Below are positions 1-11,927 of a DNA stretch of 64,000 nt, piece by piece; within the stretch, counting starts at the first letter, position 1; every line of letters starts with the position of its first letter. Origin of the DNA: Streptomyces rishiriensis (GTDB taxonomy: Bacteria; Actinomycetota; Actinomycetes; Streptomycetales; Streptomycetaceae); NCBI RefSeq assembly GCF_030815485.1, contig NZ_JAUSWV010000002.1, positions 1,488,001 to 1,552,000 on the forward strand, in the 5' to 3' direction. The position numbers and the translations under genes are program-made. The notes beneath the pieces are model-generated. The model was not told the DNA's origin. It searched no databases and was given only the letters and a program-made list of their open reading frames with translations.

Positions 1-509
1 CATCCGAAAATGGCAGCGAGTGACGCCAACCAGCCACTTCCGTCACTGAGCAGCAGCAGCGGGAAGGCGTACATCAGGTTGAAGGTGGCCGCCTTCCCCA
101 GGAAGTTCACCTGCGGCGGCGGATAGCCGTGCCGCCTGAGGATGCCGACCATCACCAGCAGAACCAGCTCGCGGGCCAGAAGTACAGCGGTCAACCAGAG
201 CGGCAGAATCTCCCGCCAGGTGAGGCCGACCAGCGTAGTGAGAATGTAGAGCCGGTCTGCAGCAGGATCGAGAAGCCGGCCGAGACTGCTGATCTGGTTC
301 CAGCGTCGGGCGAGCTTGCCGTCCAGATAGTCGGTGATGCCGCTGAAAGCCAGCACCAGGAGCGCCCAGCCGTCGCTCTGCGGGCCTCCGAACTCGGGCC
401 GGAGGATCAGCCACAGGAACACAGGTACGCCGAGGAGACGCGCCATGCTGAGGATGTTCGGGATGGTGAGTACCCGGTCTGTCTGGACACGGGTCTCCTG
501 GACCTCCAC
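1..509 (-). CDS. cls: CDP-alcohol phosphatidyltransferase, cardiolipin synthase-like (3' end outside window)
   Basis: Integral membrane enzyme of phospholipid synthesis that joins a CDP-activated lipid to an alcohol. The visible 169 residues include the complete family signature DGx2ARx8Gx3Dx3D, read as DGKLARRWNQISSLGRLLD then PAAD, preceded by a hydrophobic N-terminus and followed by further membrane segments. The GTG start at 509 has a GGAGG box 7 bases upstream. The gene runs off the left edge in frame, so its C-terminus is missing. In S. coelicolor the gene next to crr-ptsI is, as I recall, the eukaryote-type cardiolipin synthase SCO1389, and here it lies immediately beyond the rRNA operon, so cardiolipin synthase is more likely than phosphatidylglycerophosphate synthase. 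The fold family is certain; the exact acceptor substrate is inferred from context. Confidence 0.8.
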   Translation of the reverse strand, partial: MEVQETRVQTDRVLTIPNILSMARLLGVPVFLWLILRPEFGGPQSDGWALLVLAFSGITDYLDGKLARRWNQISSLGRLLDPAADRLYILTTLVGLTWREILPLWLTAVLLARELVLLVMVGILRRHGYPPPQVNFLGKAATFNLMYAFPLLLLSDGSGWLASLAAIFG

Positions 510-562
510 CCGGGGGCCTCCAGTAGGAAATGAGCCAACGATGCCCCCTGACCCTACCCCAA

Positions 563-610
563 CGCAAAAAAGCTCTGGCTCTCGGGCTGTTATGCCCAAG
601 AGCCAGAGCT
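563..610 (-). terminator. Rho-independent terminator of the rRNA operon
   Basis: Two 17-base arms (571-587 and 594-610) pair with one mismatch around a 6-base loop. On the minus strand they are followed by a run of five T (complement of 566-570). It lies about 10 bases beyond the 5S gene and ends the minus-strand 16S-23S-5S transcript. Confidence 0.9.
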
Positions 611-619
611 CTAAAAGAA

Positions 620-738
620 GTTCGGCGGTGTCCTACTCTCCCACAGGGTCCCCCCTGCAGTACCATCGGCGCTGTAAGGCTTAGCTTCCGGGTTCGGAAT
701 GTAACCGGGCGTTTCCCTTACGCTATGACCACCGAAAC
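620..738 (-). rRNA. rrf: 5S ribosomal RNA
   Basis: Last gene of the rRNA operon. Read on the minus strand it begins GTTTCGGTGGTCATAGCG and ends with the pairing partner CACCGCCGAAC, as in Streptomyces 5S rRNA, about 119 nt. The ends are set by terminal-stem pairing and may be off by one or two bases. Confidence 0.93.
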
Positions 739-826
739 ACTATGAAACACATGCAGCCGCACCATACCGTGACCATGGCATGGGGCCGTTCGTGGTTTCA
801 GAACCAACACAGTGGACGCGAGCAAC

Positions 827-5784
<4,958 letters not shown>

Positions 5785-6227
5785 ATGTTTACCGGTAATC
5801 CGGTCGACACCACGAGAGCGGAACAGCCAGGCGGAATAAGCCCGGCCGTTCACAGCGTCCTCGCTGTGTTTTGTTTCAAAGGAACCTCATCCTCGGCTAT
5901 CACTGCCGGGGACGGGGTATCAACATATCTGGCGTTGATTTTTGGCACGCTGTTGAGTTCTCAAGGAACGGACGCTTCCTTTGTACTCACCCGAGAGACT
6001 CTCTCAGGCTTTCCTCCGGGCGCTTCCCTTCGGTCTTGCGTTCCGAACTCTATCAGGGTTTTTCCGGCCCCTTGACCACCGTTCCGCAGACATGCAGAAG
6101 ATGATCCAGAGATAGGATCTGACAAGTTGGTTGCTGCTCGGTAAGCGCGCTCGTTCGCGTCACTCACCCTCAAGCAGGAGTACGACTGTACACGGGGCCG
6201 CGGAGCCGCTGCAAATCGACTAGGGTA
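5785..6227 (-). promoter_or_regulatory. rRNA operon leader and promoter region
   Basis: The 440 bases upstream of 16S hold the typical Streptomyces rrn leader. The minus-strand block CCTTGAGAACTCAACAGCG (about 5950-5970) is the conserved leader/antitermination-type motif. A strong extended -10, TGATAGAGT, lies at 6047-6055 on the minus strand, with a poor -35 about 18-19 bases upstream. Streptomyces rrn operons usually have several tandem promoters; I can point to only one with some confidence. No gene is visible here. The region is shared with the divergent crr-ptsI genes. Confidence 0.6.
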
Positions 6228-6241
6228 GTGGTCTAGACCAC
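6228..6241. promoter_or_regulatory. DasR operator (dre) upstream of crr-ptsI
   Basis: Perfect 14-bp palindrome GTGGTCTAGACCAC, the core of the dre consensus ACTGGTCTAGACCACT bound by the GntR-family N-acetylglucosamine regulator DasR in Streptomyces. It lies 115 bp before the crr start. The same factor is known to repress PTS genes, so GlcNAc-dependent control of crr-ptsI is expected. Confidence 0.85.
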
Positions 6242-6356
6242 GGATCGGGTGCTCTCGTGCGGAACCGGTACTTCATGTGACATACCCTGCTGCACAGTGC
6301 GCCGACCTGGACAAGCAGTGACGGCCCATATACATCTCCACCCCGGGAGGCTTCCC

Positions 6357-6806
6357 ATGACCACCGTGACGTCCCCTCTAGTAGGACGCGCCATCGGGCT
6401 GGCAGCCGTGCCGGACCCGGTCTTCTCCGGGGCCATGGTCGGCCCGGGCACGGCGATCGACCCGGTGCGTGAGCCTTCCGAGGCTGTCGCACCCGTGGAC
6501 GGCGTCATCGTCTCCCTCCACCCGCACGCCTTCGTCGTGGTCGACTCCGAGGGACATGGGGTACTCACCCATCTCGGGATCGACACCGTGCAGCTCAACG
6601 GCGAGGGCTTCGAGCTCCTGGTGAACAAGGGCGACGCCGTGACGCGCGGGCAGGCCGTCGTGCGATGGAACCCGGCCGCGGTTGAGGAGGCCGGCAAGTC
6701 TCCGGTGTGCCCGGTCGTCGCCCTGGAGGCCACGGCCGACTCGCTCGGCGAACTCCGTGAAGACGGCGACGTCAAAACCGGCGACGTTCTCTTTTCCTGG
6801 CAGTAG
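6357..6806 (+). CDS. crr: PTS glucose-type EIIA component (EIIA-Crr)
   Basis: 149-residue soluble phosphocarrier that passes phosphate from HPr to a sugar-specific EIIB. The sequence carries both family histidines: His57 in LHPHAF and the phosphorylated His72 in LTHLGIDTV. The length matches stand-alone Crr of Streptomyces. I chose the ATG at 6357 because GGGAGG lies 6 bases upstream; an upstream in-frame GTG at 6249 would add residues with no homology. ptsI follows after 80 bases, as in the known crr-ptsI operon, and the dre palindrome at 6228 lies in the promoter region. Genes for HPr and sugar permeases are not in this window. Confidence 0.95.
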   Translation: MTTVTSPLVGRAIGLAAVPDPVFSGAMVGPGTAIDPVREPSEAVAPVDGVIVSLHPHAFVVVDSEGHGVLTHLGIDTVQLNGEGFELLVNKGDAVTRGQAVVRWNPAAVEEAGKSPVCPVVALEATADSLGELREDGDVKTGDVLFSWQ

Positions 6807-6886
6807 TGCTGACGCCGTCATCACCGGCGGCATGCAGGACAACCACCGCGGCGGCGGGACCCGCCGCACTATCGGAGACGGGTGAG

Positions 6887-8557
6887 ATGGAGACAACGCT
6901 GCGAGGCGTCGGCGTGAGTCACGGTGTGGCGATCGGCGAGGTTCGGCACATGGGAACGGCGGTGCTCGAACCGCCCGCCAAGCAGATCCCGGCGGAGGAG
7001 GCGGGCCGCGAACAGGGGCGCGCCCGCAAGGCCGTGGAAGCTGTGGCGGCCGATCTGATCGCGCGGGGCAATCTGGCGGGGGGCGAAGCCCAGGCGGTGC
7101 TCGAGGCGCAGGCCATGATGGCCCAGGATCCCGAGCTGATGGTCGACGTGGACCGGCGTATCGCCGTCGGCAGCACGGCCGAGCGTGCCGTGTACGACGC
7201 GTTCGCCGCCTACCGTGAGCTGCTGGCCGGGGCCGGCGAGTACCTCGCCGGTCGTGTGGCCGACCTCGACGATGTGCGGAATCGTATCGTCGCCCGTCTG
7301 CTGGGCGTCCCGATGCCCGGCGTCCCGGACAGTGACGAGCCCTATGTGCTGGTGGCCCGGGATCTGGCGCCCGCCGACACCGCGTTGTTGGACCCGACGC
7401 TCGTGCTCGGTTTCGTCACCGAGGAGGGCGGGCCGACCAGCCACAGCGCCATCCTGGCGCGTGCGCTCGGCGTGCCGGCCGTCGTCGCCCTGCCGGGTGC
7501 CGGTGAGCTTGCCGAGGGGACGATGATCGCCGTCGACGGCAGCACCGGCGACATCTTCGTGAACCCGAGTGACGAGAAGAAGGCCCGGCTCGAGGCCGCG
7601 GCCGCCGAGCGCAAGGCGGCTCTGGCCGCCTCGACCGGCCCGGGCGCCACCGCCGACGGCCACAAGGTGCCGCTGCTGGCGAACGTCGGAGGCCCTTCCG
7701 ACGTGCCGGCCGCCCTGGAGGCCGGTGCGGAAGGCGTCGGGCTCTTCCGTACCGAGTTCCTCTTCCTCGACGACAGCAAGAGCGCGCCGTCCGAGGAGAA
7801 GCAGGTCGAGGCGTACCGGCAGGTGCTGGAGGCCTTCCCCGAGGGGCGCGTCGTCGTGCGTGTGCTGGATGCGGGCGCCGACAAGCCACTGGACTTCCTC
7901 ACTCCGGCCGACGAGCCCAACCCGGCTCTGGGCGTACGTGGGCTTCGGACCCTGCTGGACCACCCCGACATTCTGCGGACCCAGCTGACGGCGCTGGCGA
8001 AGGCCGCCGAGGGGCTGCCCGTCTACCTCGAGGTCATGGCGCCGATGGTGGCGGACCGCGCAGACGCCAAGGCGTTCGCGGACGCCTGCCGTGAGGCGGG
8101 ACTGCGGGCGAAGTTCGGCGCGATGGTGGAGATCCCGTCGGCCGCTCTGCGGGCTCGTTCGATCCTGCAGGAGGTGGAGTTCCTTTCGCTGGGCACGAAC
8201 GACCTCGCGCAGTACACCTTCGCCGCCGACCGGCAGGTGGGTGCGGTGTCCCGGCTGCAGGATCCGTGGCAGCCAGCGCTGCTGGACCTGGTGGCCCTGT
8301 CCGCCGAGGCGGCACGGGCCGAGGCCAAGAGCTGCGGTGTGTGCGGCGAGGCCGCGTCCGATCCGCTGCTCGCGTGTGTGCTGACGGGGCTGGGAGTCAC
8401 CTCTCTTTCCATGGGGGCGGCGTCGATCCCCTACGTGCGGACGGCACTGGCGAAGTACACGCTCGCGCAGTGTGAGCGTGCCGCGGCTGCCGCGCGTGCG
8501 GCAGACAGTGCCGAGGAGGCGCGCAACGCGGCGCAGGCCGTGCTCTCCGGCGAGTAG
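6887..8557 (+). CDS. ptsI: Phosphoenolpyruvate-protein phosphotransferase, PTS enzyme I
   Basis: Takes phosphate from PEP and gives it to HPr, the first step of all PTS sugar uptake. 556 residues, the normal length. The phospho-histidine is His186 in GGPTSHSAILARALG, within the N-terminal swivelling domain. The C-terminal PEP-binding barrel shows VGLFRTEFLFLDD, the metal-site block FLSLGTNDLAQYTFA, and the catalytic cysteine in SCGVCGEAA. The start ATG at 6887 is taken from homology (METTLRGVGVSHG); the frame is open further upstream, but those residues are not family sequence. Second gene of the crr-ptsI unit and probably under the same DasR control. Confidence 0.96.
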   Translation: METTLRGVGVSHGVAIGEVRHMGTAVLEPPAKQIPAEEAGREQGRARKAVEAVAADLIARGNLAGGEAQAVLEAQAMMAQDPELMVDVDRRIAVGSTAERAVYDAFAAYRELLAGAGEYLAGRVADLDDVRNRIVARLLGVPMPGVPDSDEPYVLVARDLAPADTALLDPTLVLGFVTEEGGPTSHSAILARALGVPAVVALPGAGELAEGTMIAVDGSTGDIFVNPSDEKKARLEAAAAERKAALAASTGPGATADGHKVPLLANVGGPSDVPAALEAGAEGVGLFRTEFLFLDDSKSAPSEEKQVEAYRQVLEAFPEGRVVVRVLDAGADKPLDFLTPADEPNPALGVRGLRTLLDHPDILRTQLTALAKAAEGLPVYLEVMAPMVADRADAKAFADACREAGLRAKFGAMVEIPSAALRARSILQEVEFLSLGTNDLAQYTFAADRQVGAVSRLQDPWQPALLDLVALSAEAARAEAKSCGVCGEAASDPLLACVLTGLGVTSLSMGAASIPYVRTALAKYTLAQCERAAAAARAADSAEEARNAAQAVLSGE

Positions 8558-8586
8558 TCGGTTCTGGCCGGCGATCGGTCGGTGAT

Positions 8587-8620
8587 CAGGGGCGCTCCGC
8601 CTTCGGGTGGGGCGCCCCTG
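8587..8620. terminator. Bidirectional terminator between ptsI and the convergent hypothetical gene
   Basis: 15-base arms 8587-8601 and 8606-8620 (CAGGGGCGCTCCGCC against GGTGGGGCGCCCCTG) pair with two mismatches around a TTCG loop, 30 bases after the ptsI stop. No T-run follows, which is common in Streptomyces. Confidence 0.75.
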
Positions 8621-8651
8621 CTGTGTGTGAGCGTCCATTCGTTCCCTGGGG

Positions 8652-9545
8652 TCAGTGGCGGTGGCCCGGTGTCCTCCGCTCCTGGCCGAGATCCGGTGGG
8701 AAGCAGTAGTCCACGTCGGACTCGGGAGAGATGAGGTCCCCGGACTCCACGTCGGTGCAGTAGGCGTCGAAGACCTCGCCGGCGGTCAGGGGTTCCAGGC
8801 CGTCGCCGCGCAGCCGCCAACCGTAGACGCGGTCGGACGTGCCTTCGGCGGTGGTGCGCATGACCAGACCGCCGGGGATGGCGGTCGCGAGGCCGAGGGC
8901 GAGGACGGTGGTGAACTCGAGTGCTTCGGCTTCGTCGAGTGGGGTGGCGCCGTCGGCCTGCTCGTCCGCGTGGAGGACGGCGACCAGCGTCTCGGGGGTA
9001 CCGGTGACGCTGCACACGAGGTGCCGGTTGCCGGGTGGCGCCGTGTCGAGGATGCGGGCGACGTAGTCCGATGCGCGGGTGAAGGCGGCGCGGCCGATGT
9101 CCTCGCCGCAGGTCGCGCAGGCGCCGAGGCGGGCGAGCAGGGTGGCCGCGTACTCCCAGGTGGCCTGGCGCACTGCTTCGTCGACGAGGGCGGGCAGGAG
9201 GTCGGCGAGGGGCTGGCCCTCGTAGGGGATGGTCGGGCCCGTGGTCGCGAGTTCGGCGGTGAAGCGGGTGCGGTGGGCGGGGATGTCGGGATCGAGTCCC
9301 CTGCTGGTGCAGTACTCGGCGTATTCCTGTGGGTCGAACAGGGCCACGGTGGTGTGGGTGCCCTGCAGGGCGCGTGTCCGCAGGAGGTCTTCGACGTGCT
9401 GCAGGTACTCGTCGTGATCATCGAACGGGAAGGTGCGGTAGCGCCGCATGGCACGGAAGTCGTGTTCGTCGGTGAGCAGGCCGATGGTGCCGGCGATCTC
9501 ACGGCGCAGGACGCTACGCATGGTCCGGTGGTCGGTCTGTGTCAT
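8652..9545 (-). CDS. Conserved hypothetical protein, about 297 residues
   Basis: Soluble protein with no signal peptide or membrane segment that I can recognise. It starts MTQTDHRTMRSVLRREI at the ATG at 9545, preceded by AGGGGGA; six upstream codons are also open. A central ACATCGEDIG motif (CxxC) hints at a metal or structural site. The remainder is acidic with alternating helices and a C-terminal ESDVDYCFPP segment. I do not assign a function. It follows the acetoacetyl-CoA synthetase gene on the same strand after about 190 bases and converges with ptsI, so it may have its own promoter. Confidence 0.8.
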   Translation of the reverse strand: MTQTDHRTMRSVLRREIAGTIGLLTDEHDFRAMRRYRTFPFDDHDEYLQHVEDLLRTRALQGTHTTVALFDPQEYAEYCTSRGLDPDIPAHRTRFTAELATTGPTIPYEGQPLADLLPALVDEAVRQATWEYAATLLARLGACATCGEDIGRAAFTRASDYVARILDTAPPGNRHLVCSVTGTPETLVAVLHADEQADGATPLDEAEALEFTTVLALGLATAIPGGLVMRTTAEGTSDRVYGWRLRGDGLEPLTAGEVFDAYCTDVESGDLISPESDVDYCFPPDLGQERRTPGHRH

Positions 9546-9736
9546 GTTTCCCCCTGTGCGCACAGTCGATCAATGCTCACTCACAGTAACCGAGGGCACT
9601 GACAACGGGCTTTGCGTGACCGGCTCGCAGCCACGGGGGCACAGGAACGCCGAGGTCACGGAGGTGCGGGGGCTCGGGGACGGTGGGCCTCGGCTTCGTG
9701 GCGGTGCCAGGTGGGTCCGAGGCCTGCCGCGGCGGT

Positions 9737-11713
9737 TCAGGCCCGCTTCCGGGCGAGCTCCTCGTAGAAGTGGAGGAGGTCGAGGTTGTCGATGGAGCCC
9801 GGGTTGACCGCCTTGTCCAGCGGAGTGCCCTGGAGGAGGCGCTTGACCGGGACCTCGATGCGTTTGCCGGTGAGGGTGTGCGGGACTCCCGGTACCTCGA
9901 TGACCTCGTCGGGTACATGGCGCGGTGAGAGCTGTTCGCGGATGGCCTGTCTGATGCGGCCGAGGAGGGCTTCGTCGAGTGCGGCGCCCGGGGCGAGGTG
10001 CACGAAGAGGGGCATCCAGTAGCCGCCGTCGGGCTGCTCGATCCCGATGACCAGGGATTCCTTGATCTCGGGGAGCCGTTCGACGACCTCGTAGATGTCG
10101 GCCGAGCCCATGCGTACGCCCTGGCGGTTGAGTGTGGAGTCGGAGCGGCCGTGGATGACGACGGAACCGCGTGAGGTGACGGTGATCCAGTCGCCGTGGC
10201 GCCACACGCCGGGGTAGGTGTCGAAGTAGCTGTCGTGGTAGCGGCTGCCGTCGGGGTCGTTCCAGAACCGGACAGGCATGGACGGCATGGGGTTGGTGAC
10301 GACGAGCTCGCCGACCTCGTCGATCACGGGGCGCCCGTTCGCGTCCCAGGACTGCAAGTCGGTGCCGAGGCCGGGGGCCTGGAGTTCGCCGGTGTGGACC
10401 GGCAGTGTCGGGACGGCGCCGGCGAAGCAGGAGCACACGTCGGTGCCGCCGCTGACGGAGGCGATCCACAGGTTGGCCCCGCTCGCCGCGAACTCGTCGT
10501 GCAGCCAGCGAAAGCCGTCGGGTGGGAGCGGGGAGCCCGTGGTGGCGACGCACTGGACCTTGGAGAGGTCGAAGTCCCGGGCCGGGTGCACCTCCGCCTT
10601 GCGGCAGGCCATGACGTAGGCGGCGGAGGTGCCGTAGAGGGTGGCGCCCGTGCGCTCGGCGATCCGCCACTGTGCGCCGGTGTCGGGGAAACCGGGGCTG
10701 CCGTCGTAGAGGACGATCGTCGTGCCGGTCAGCAGGCCGGAGACGAGGAAGTTCCACATCATCCAGCCGGTCGAGGTGTACCAGAAGAAACGATCCTCGG
10801 GGCCCAGGTCGCAGTGCAGGCCGAGTTGCTTGAGGTGCTCGACCAGGATGCCGCCCTGGGACTGGACGATCGCCTTGGGCAGACCGGTCGTACCTGAGGA
10901 GTAGAGCACCCAGAGGGGGTGGTCGAAGGGAACCTGTTCGAAGACGGGTGCCGCGTCGGAGGCCGTCAGGGCCGACCATTCGAGGGCTCCCTCTGGTGGC
11001 TCCGTGCCCAGCAGGGGGATGTGGACGACGGCGCGCAGGGTGGGCAGTTCGGCGCGGAGTTCGGCGACGACGTCGCGGCGATCGTGCTCCTTGCCGCCGT
11101 AGCGGTAGCCGTCGACCGTGAACAGGACGACGGGTTCGACCTGCTGGAAGCGGTCGAGGACGCTGCGGGCGCCGAAGTCGGGGGCGCAGGAGGTCCAGAC
11201 GCCGCCCACGGCGGCCGTGGCGAGGAGGGCCACGACGGCCTGGGGGATGTTCGGGAGATATCCGCTGACCCGGTCACCGGGGCGGACGCCGAGGGCGCGC
11301 AGTTCGCCGGCCAGCGAACCGACCTGGCGGCGCAGCTCGGACCAGGTCACCGGGCTGGGTTCATGCGTTTCGTCGACGTACAGGAGTGCCGGTTCGGCCG
11401 GTCGGGTGGCGGCCGCGCGCAGCGCGTGCTCGGCGTAGTTCAGCGTCGCTCCGGGAAACCACTGGGCGCCGGGCATGGAGCGGTCGCCCAGTACGCGCGC
11501 GTAGGGGGTCGAGAACCGTACGTCGAACCACTCCGTGACGGCCTTCCAGAACGTCTCCAGCTCGTCCACGGACCAGCGGTGCAGTGCCGGATAGCCGCCT
11601 GCGGACGGGGCTCCGTGTCGGTCGGCCGCCCATTCCTGGAACTTCGTGACCTGGGCCTGGGCGATGCGCTGCGGATCGGGCCGCCAGAGCGGCTCGGGGT
11701 TCACTGTCGACAT
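9737..11713 (-). CDS. Acetoacetate-CoA ligase (acetoacetyl-CoA synthetase)
   Basis: Activates acetoacetate to acetoacetyl-CoA through an acyl-AMP intermediate in the cytoplasm, feeding ketone bodies or polyketide and PHB-type precursors into CoA metabolism. 658 residues, typical of the family and longer than acetyl-CoA synthetase only in details. Adenylate-forming signature VLYSSGTTGLPKAIV lies near residue 268; the WMMWNFLVSGLL and LPVHTGELQ blocks follow; the C-terminal catalytic lysine region LTGKRIEVPVKRLLQG is near residue 620. The N-terminal ACAS-type extension is present (TKFQEWAADRHG, FWKAVTEWFDV). The ATG at 11713 opens the clearly homologous frame. Confidence 0.92.
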   Translation of the reverse strand: MSTVNPEPLWRPDPQRIAQAQVTKFQEWAADRHGAPSAGGYPALHRWSVDELETFWKAVTEWFDVRFSTPYARVLGDRSMPGAQWFPGATLNYAEHALRAAATRPAEPALLYVDETHEPSPVTWSELRRQVGSLAGELRALGVRPGDRVSGYLPNIPQAVVALLATAAVGGVWTSCAPDFGARSVLDRFQQVEPVVLFTVDGYRYGGKEHDRRDVVAELRAELPTLRAVVHIPLLGTEPPEGALEWSALTASDAAPVFEQVPFDHPLWVLYSSGTTGLPKAIVQSQGGILVEHLKQLGLHCDLGPEDRFFWYTSTGWMMWNFLVSGLLTGTTIVLYDGSPGFPDTGAQWRIAERTGATLYGTSAAYVMACRKAEVHPARDFDLSKVQCVATTGSPLPPDGFRWLHDEFAASGANLWIASVSGGTDVCSCFAGAVPTLPVHTGELQAPGLGTDLQSWDANGRPVIDEVGELVVTNPMPSMPVRFWNDPDGSRYHDSYFDTYPGVWRHGDWITVTSRGSVVIHGRSDSTLNRQGVRMGSADIYEVVERLPEIKESLVIGIEQPDGGYWMPLFVHLAPGAALDEALLGRIRQAIREQLSPRHVPDEVIEVPGVPHTLTGKRIEVPVKRLLQGTPLDKAVNPGSIDNLDLLHFYEELARKRA

Positions 11714-11927
11714 GGGGCGGCTCCGGGGCTATGCGCGTCGTGTGCGTCGCCCGCGCACGAGCTGGGGTGGTGCGCGTGACGCGGCTGACACGGACGATGC
11801 CATGTGATCGACTTCTGCACCAGGGTGGGTCCCCCACAGTCCGTCTCGTGAAGATGTGGCCTCACCACGGGTGAACGGCAGTTGAACGACCCGCGCGCGT
11901 GGCGCGGTCAGTGACAGGGTGAACAGC

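Noticed and set aside
8655..9602. 315-residue plus-strand frame opposite the conserved hypothetical gene
   Set aside because: Gly/Ala/Val/Glu-rich mirror of the minus-strand gene, which has a proper AGGGGGA site and start.
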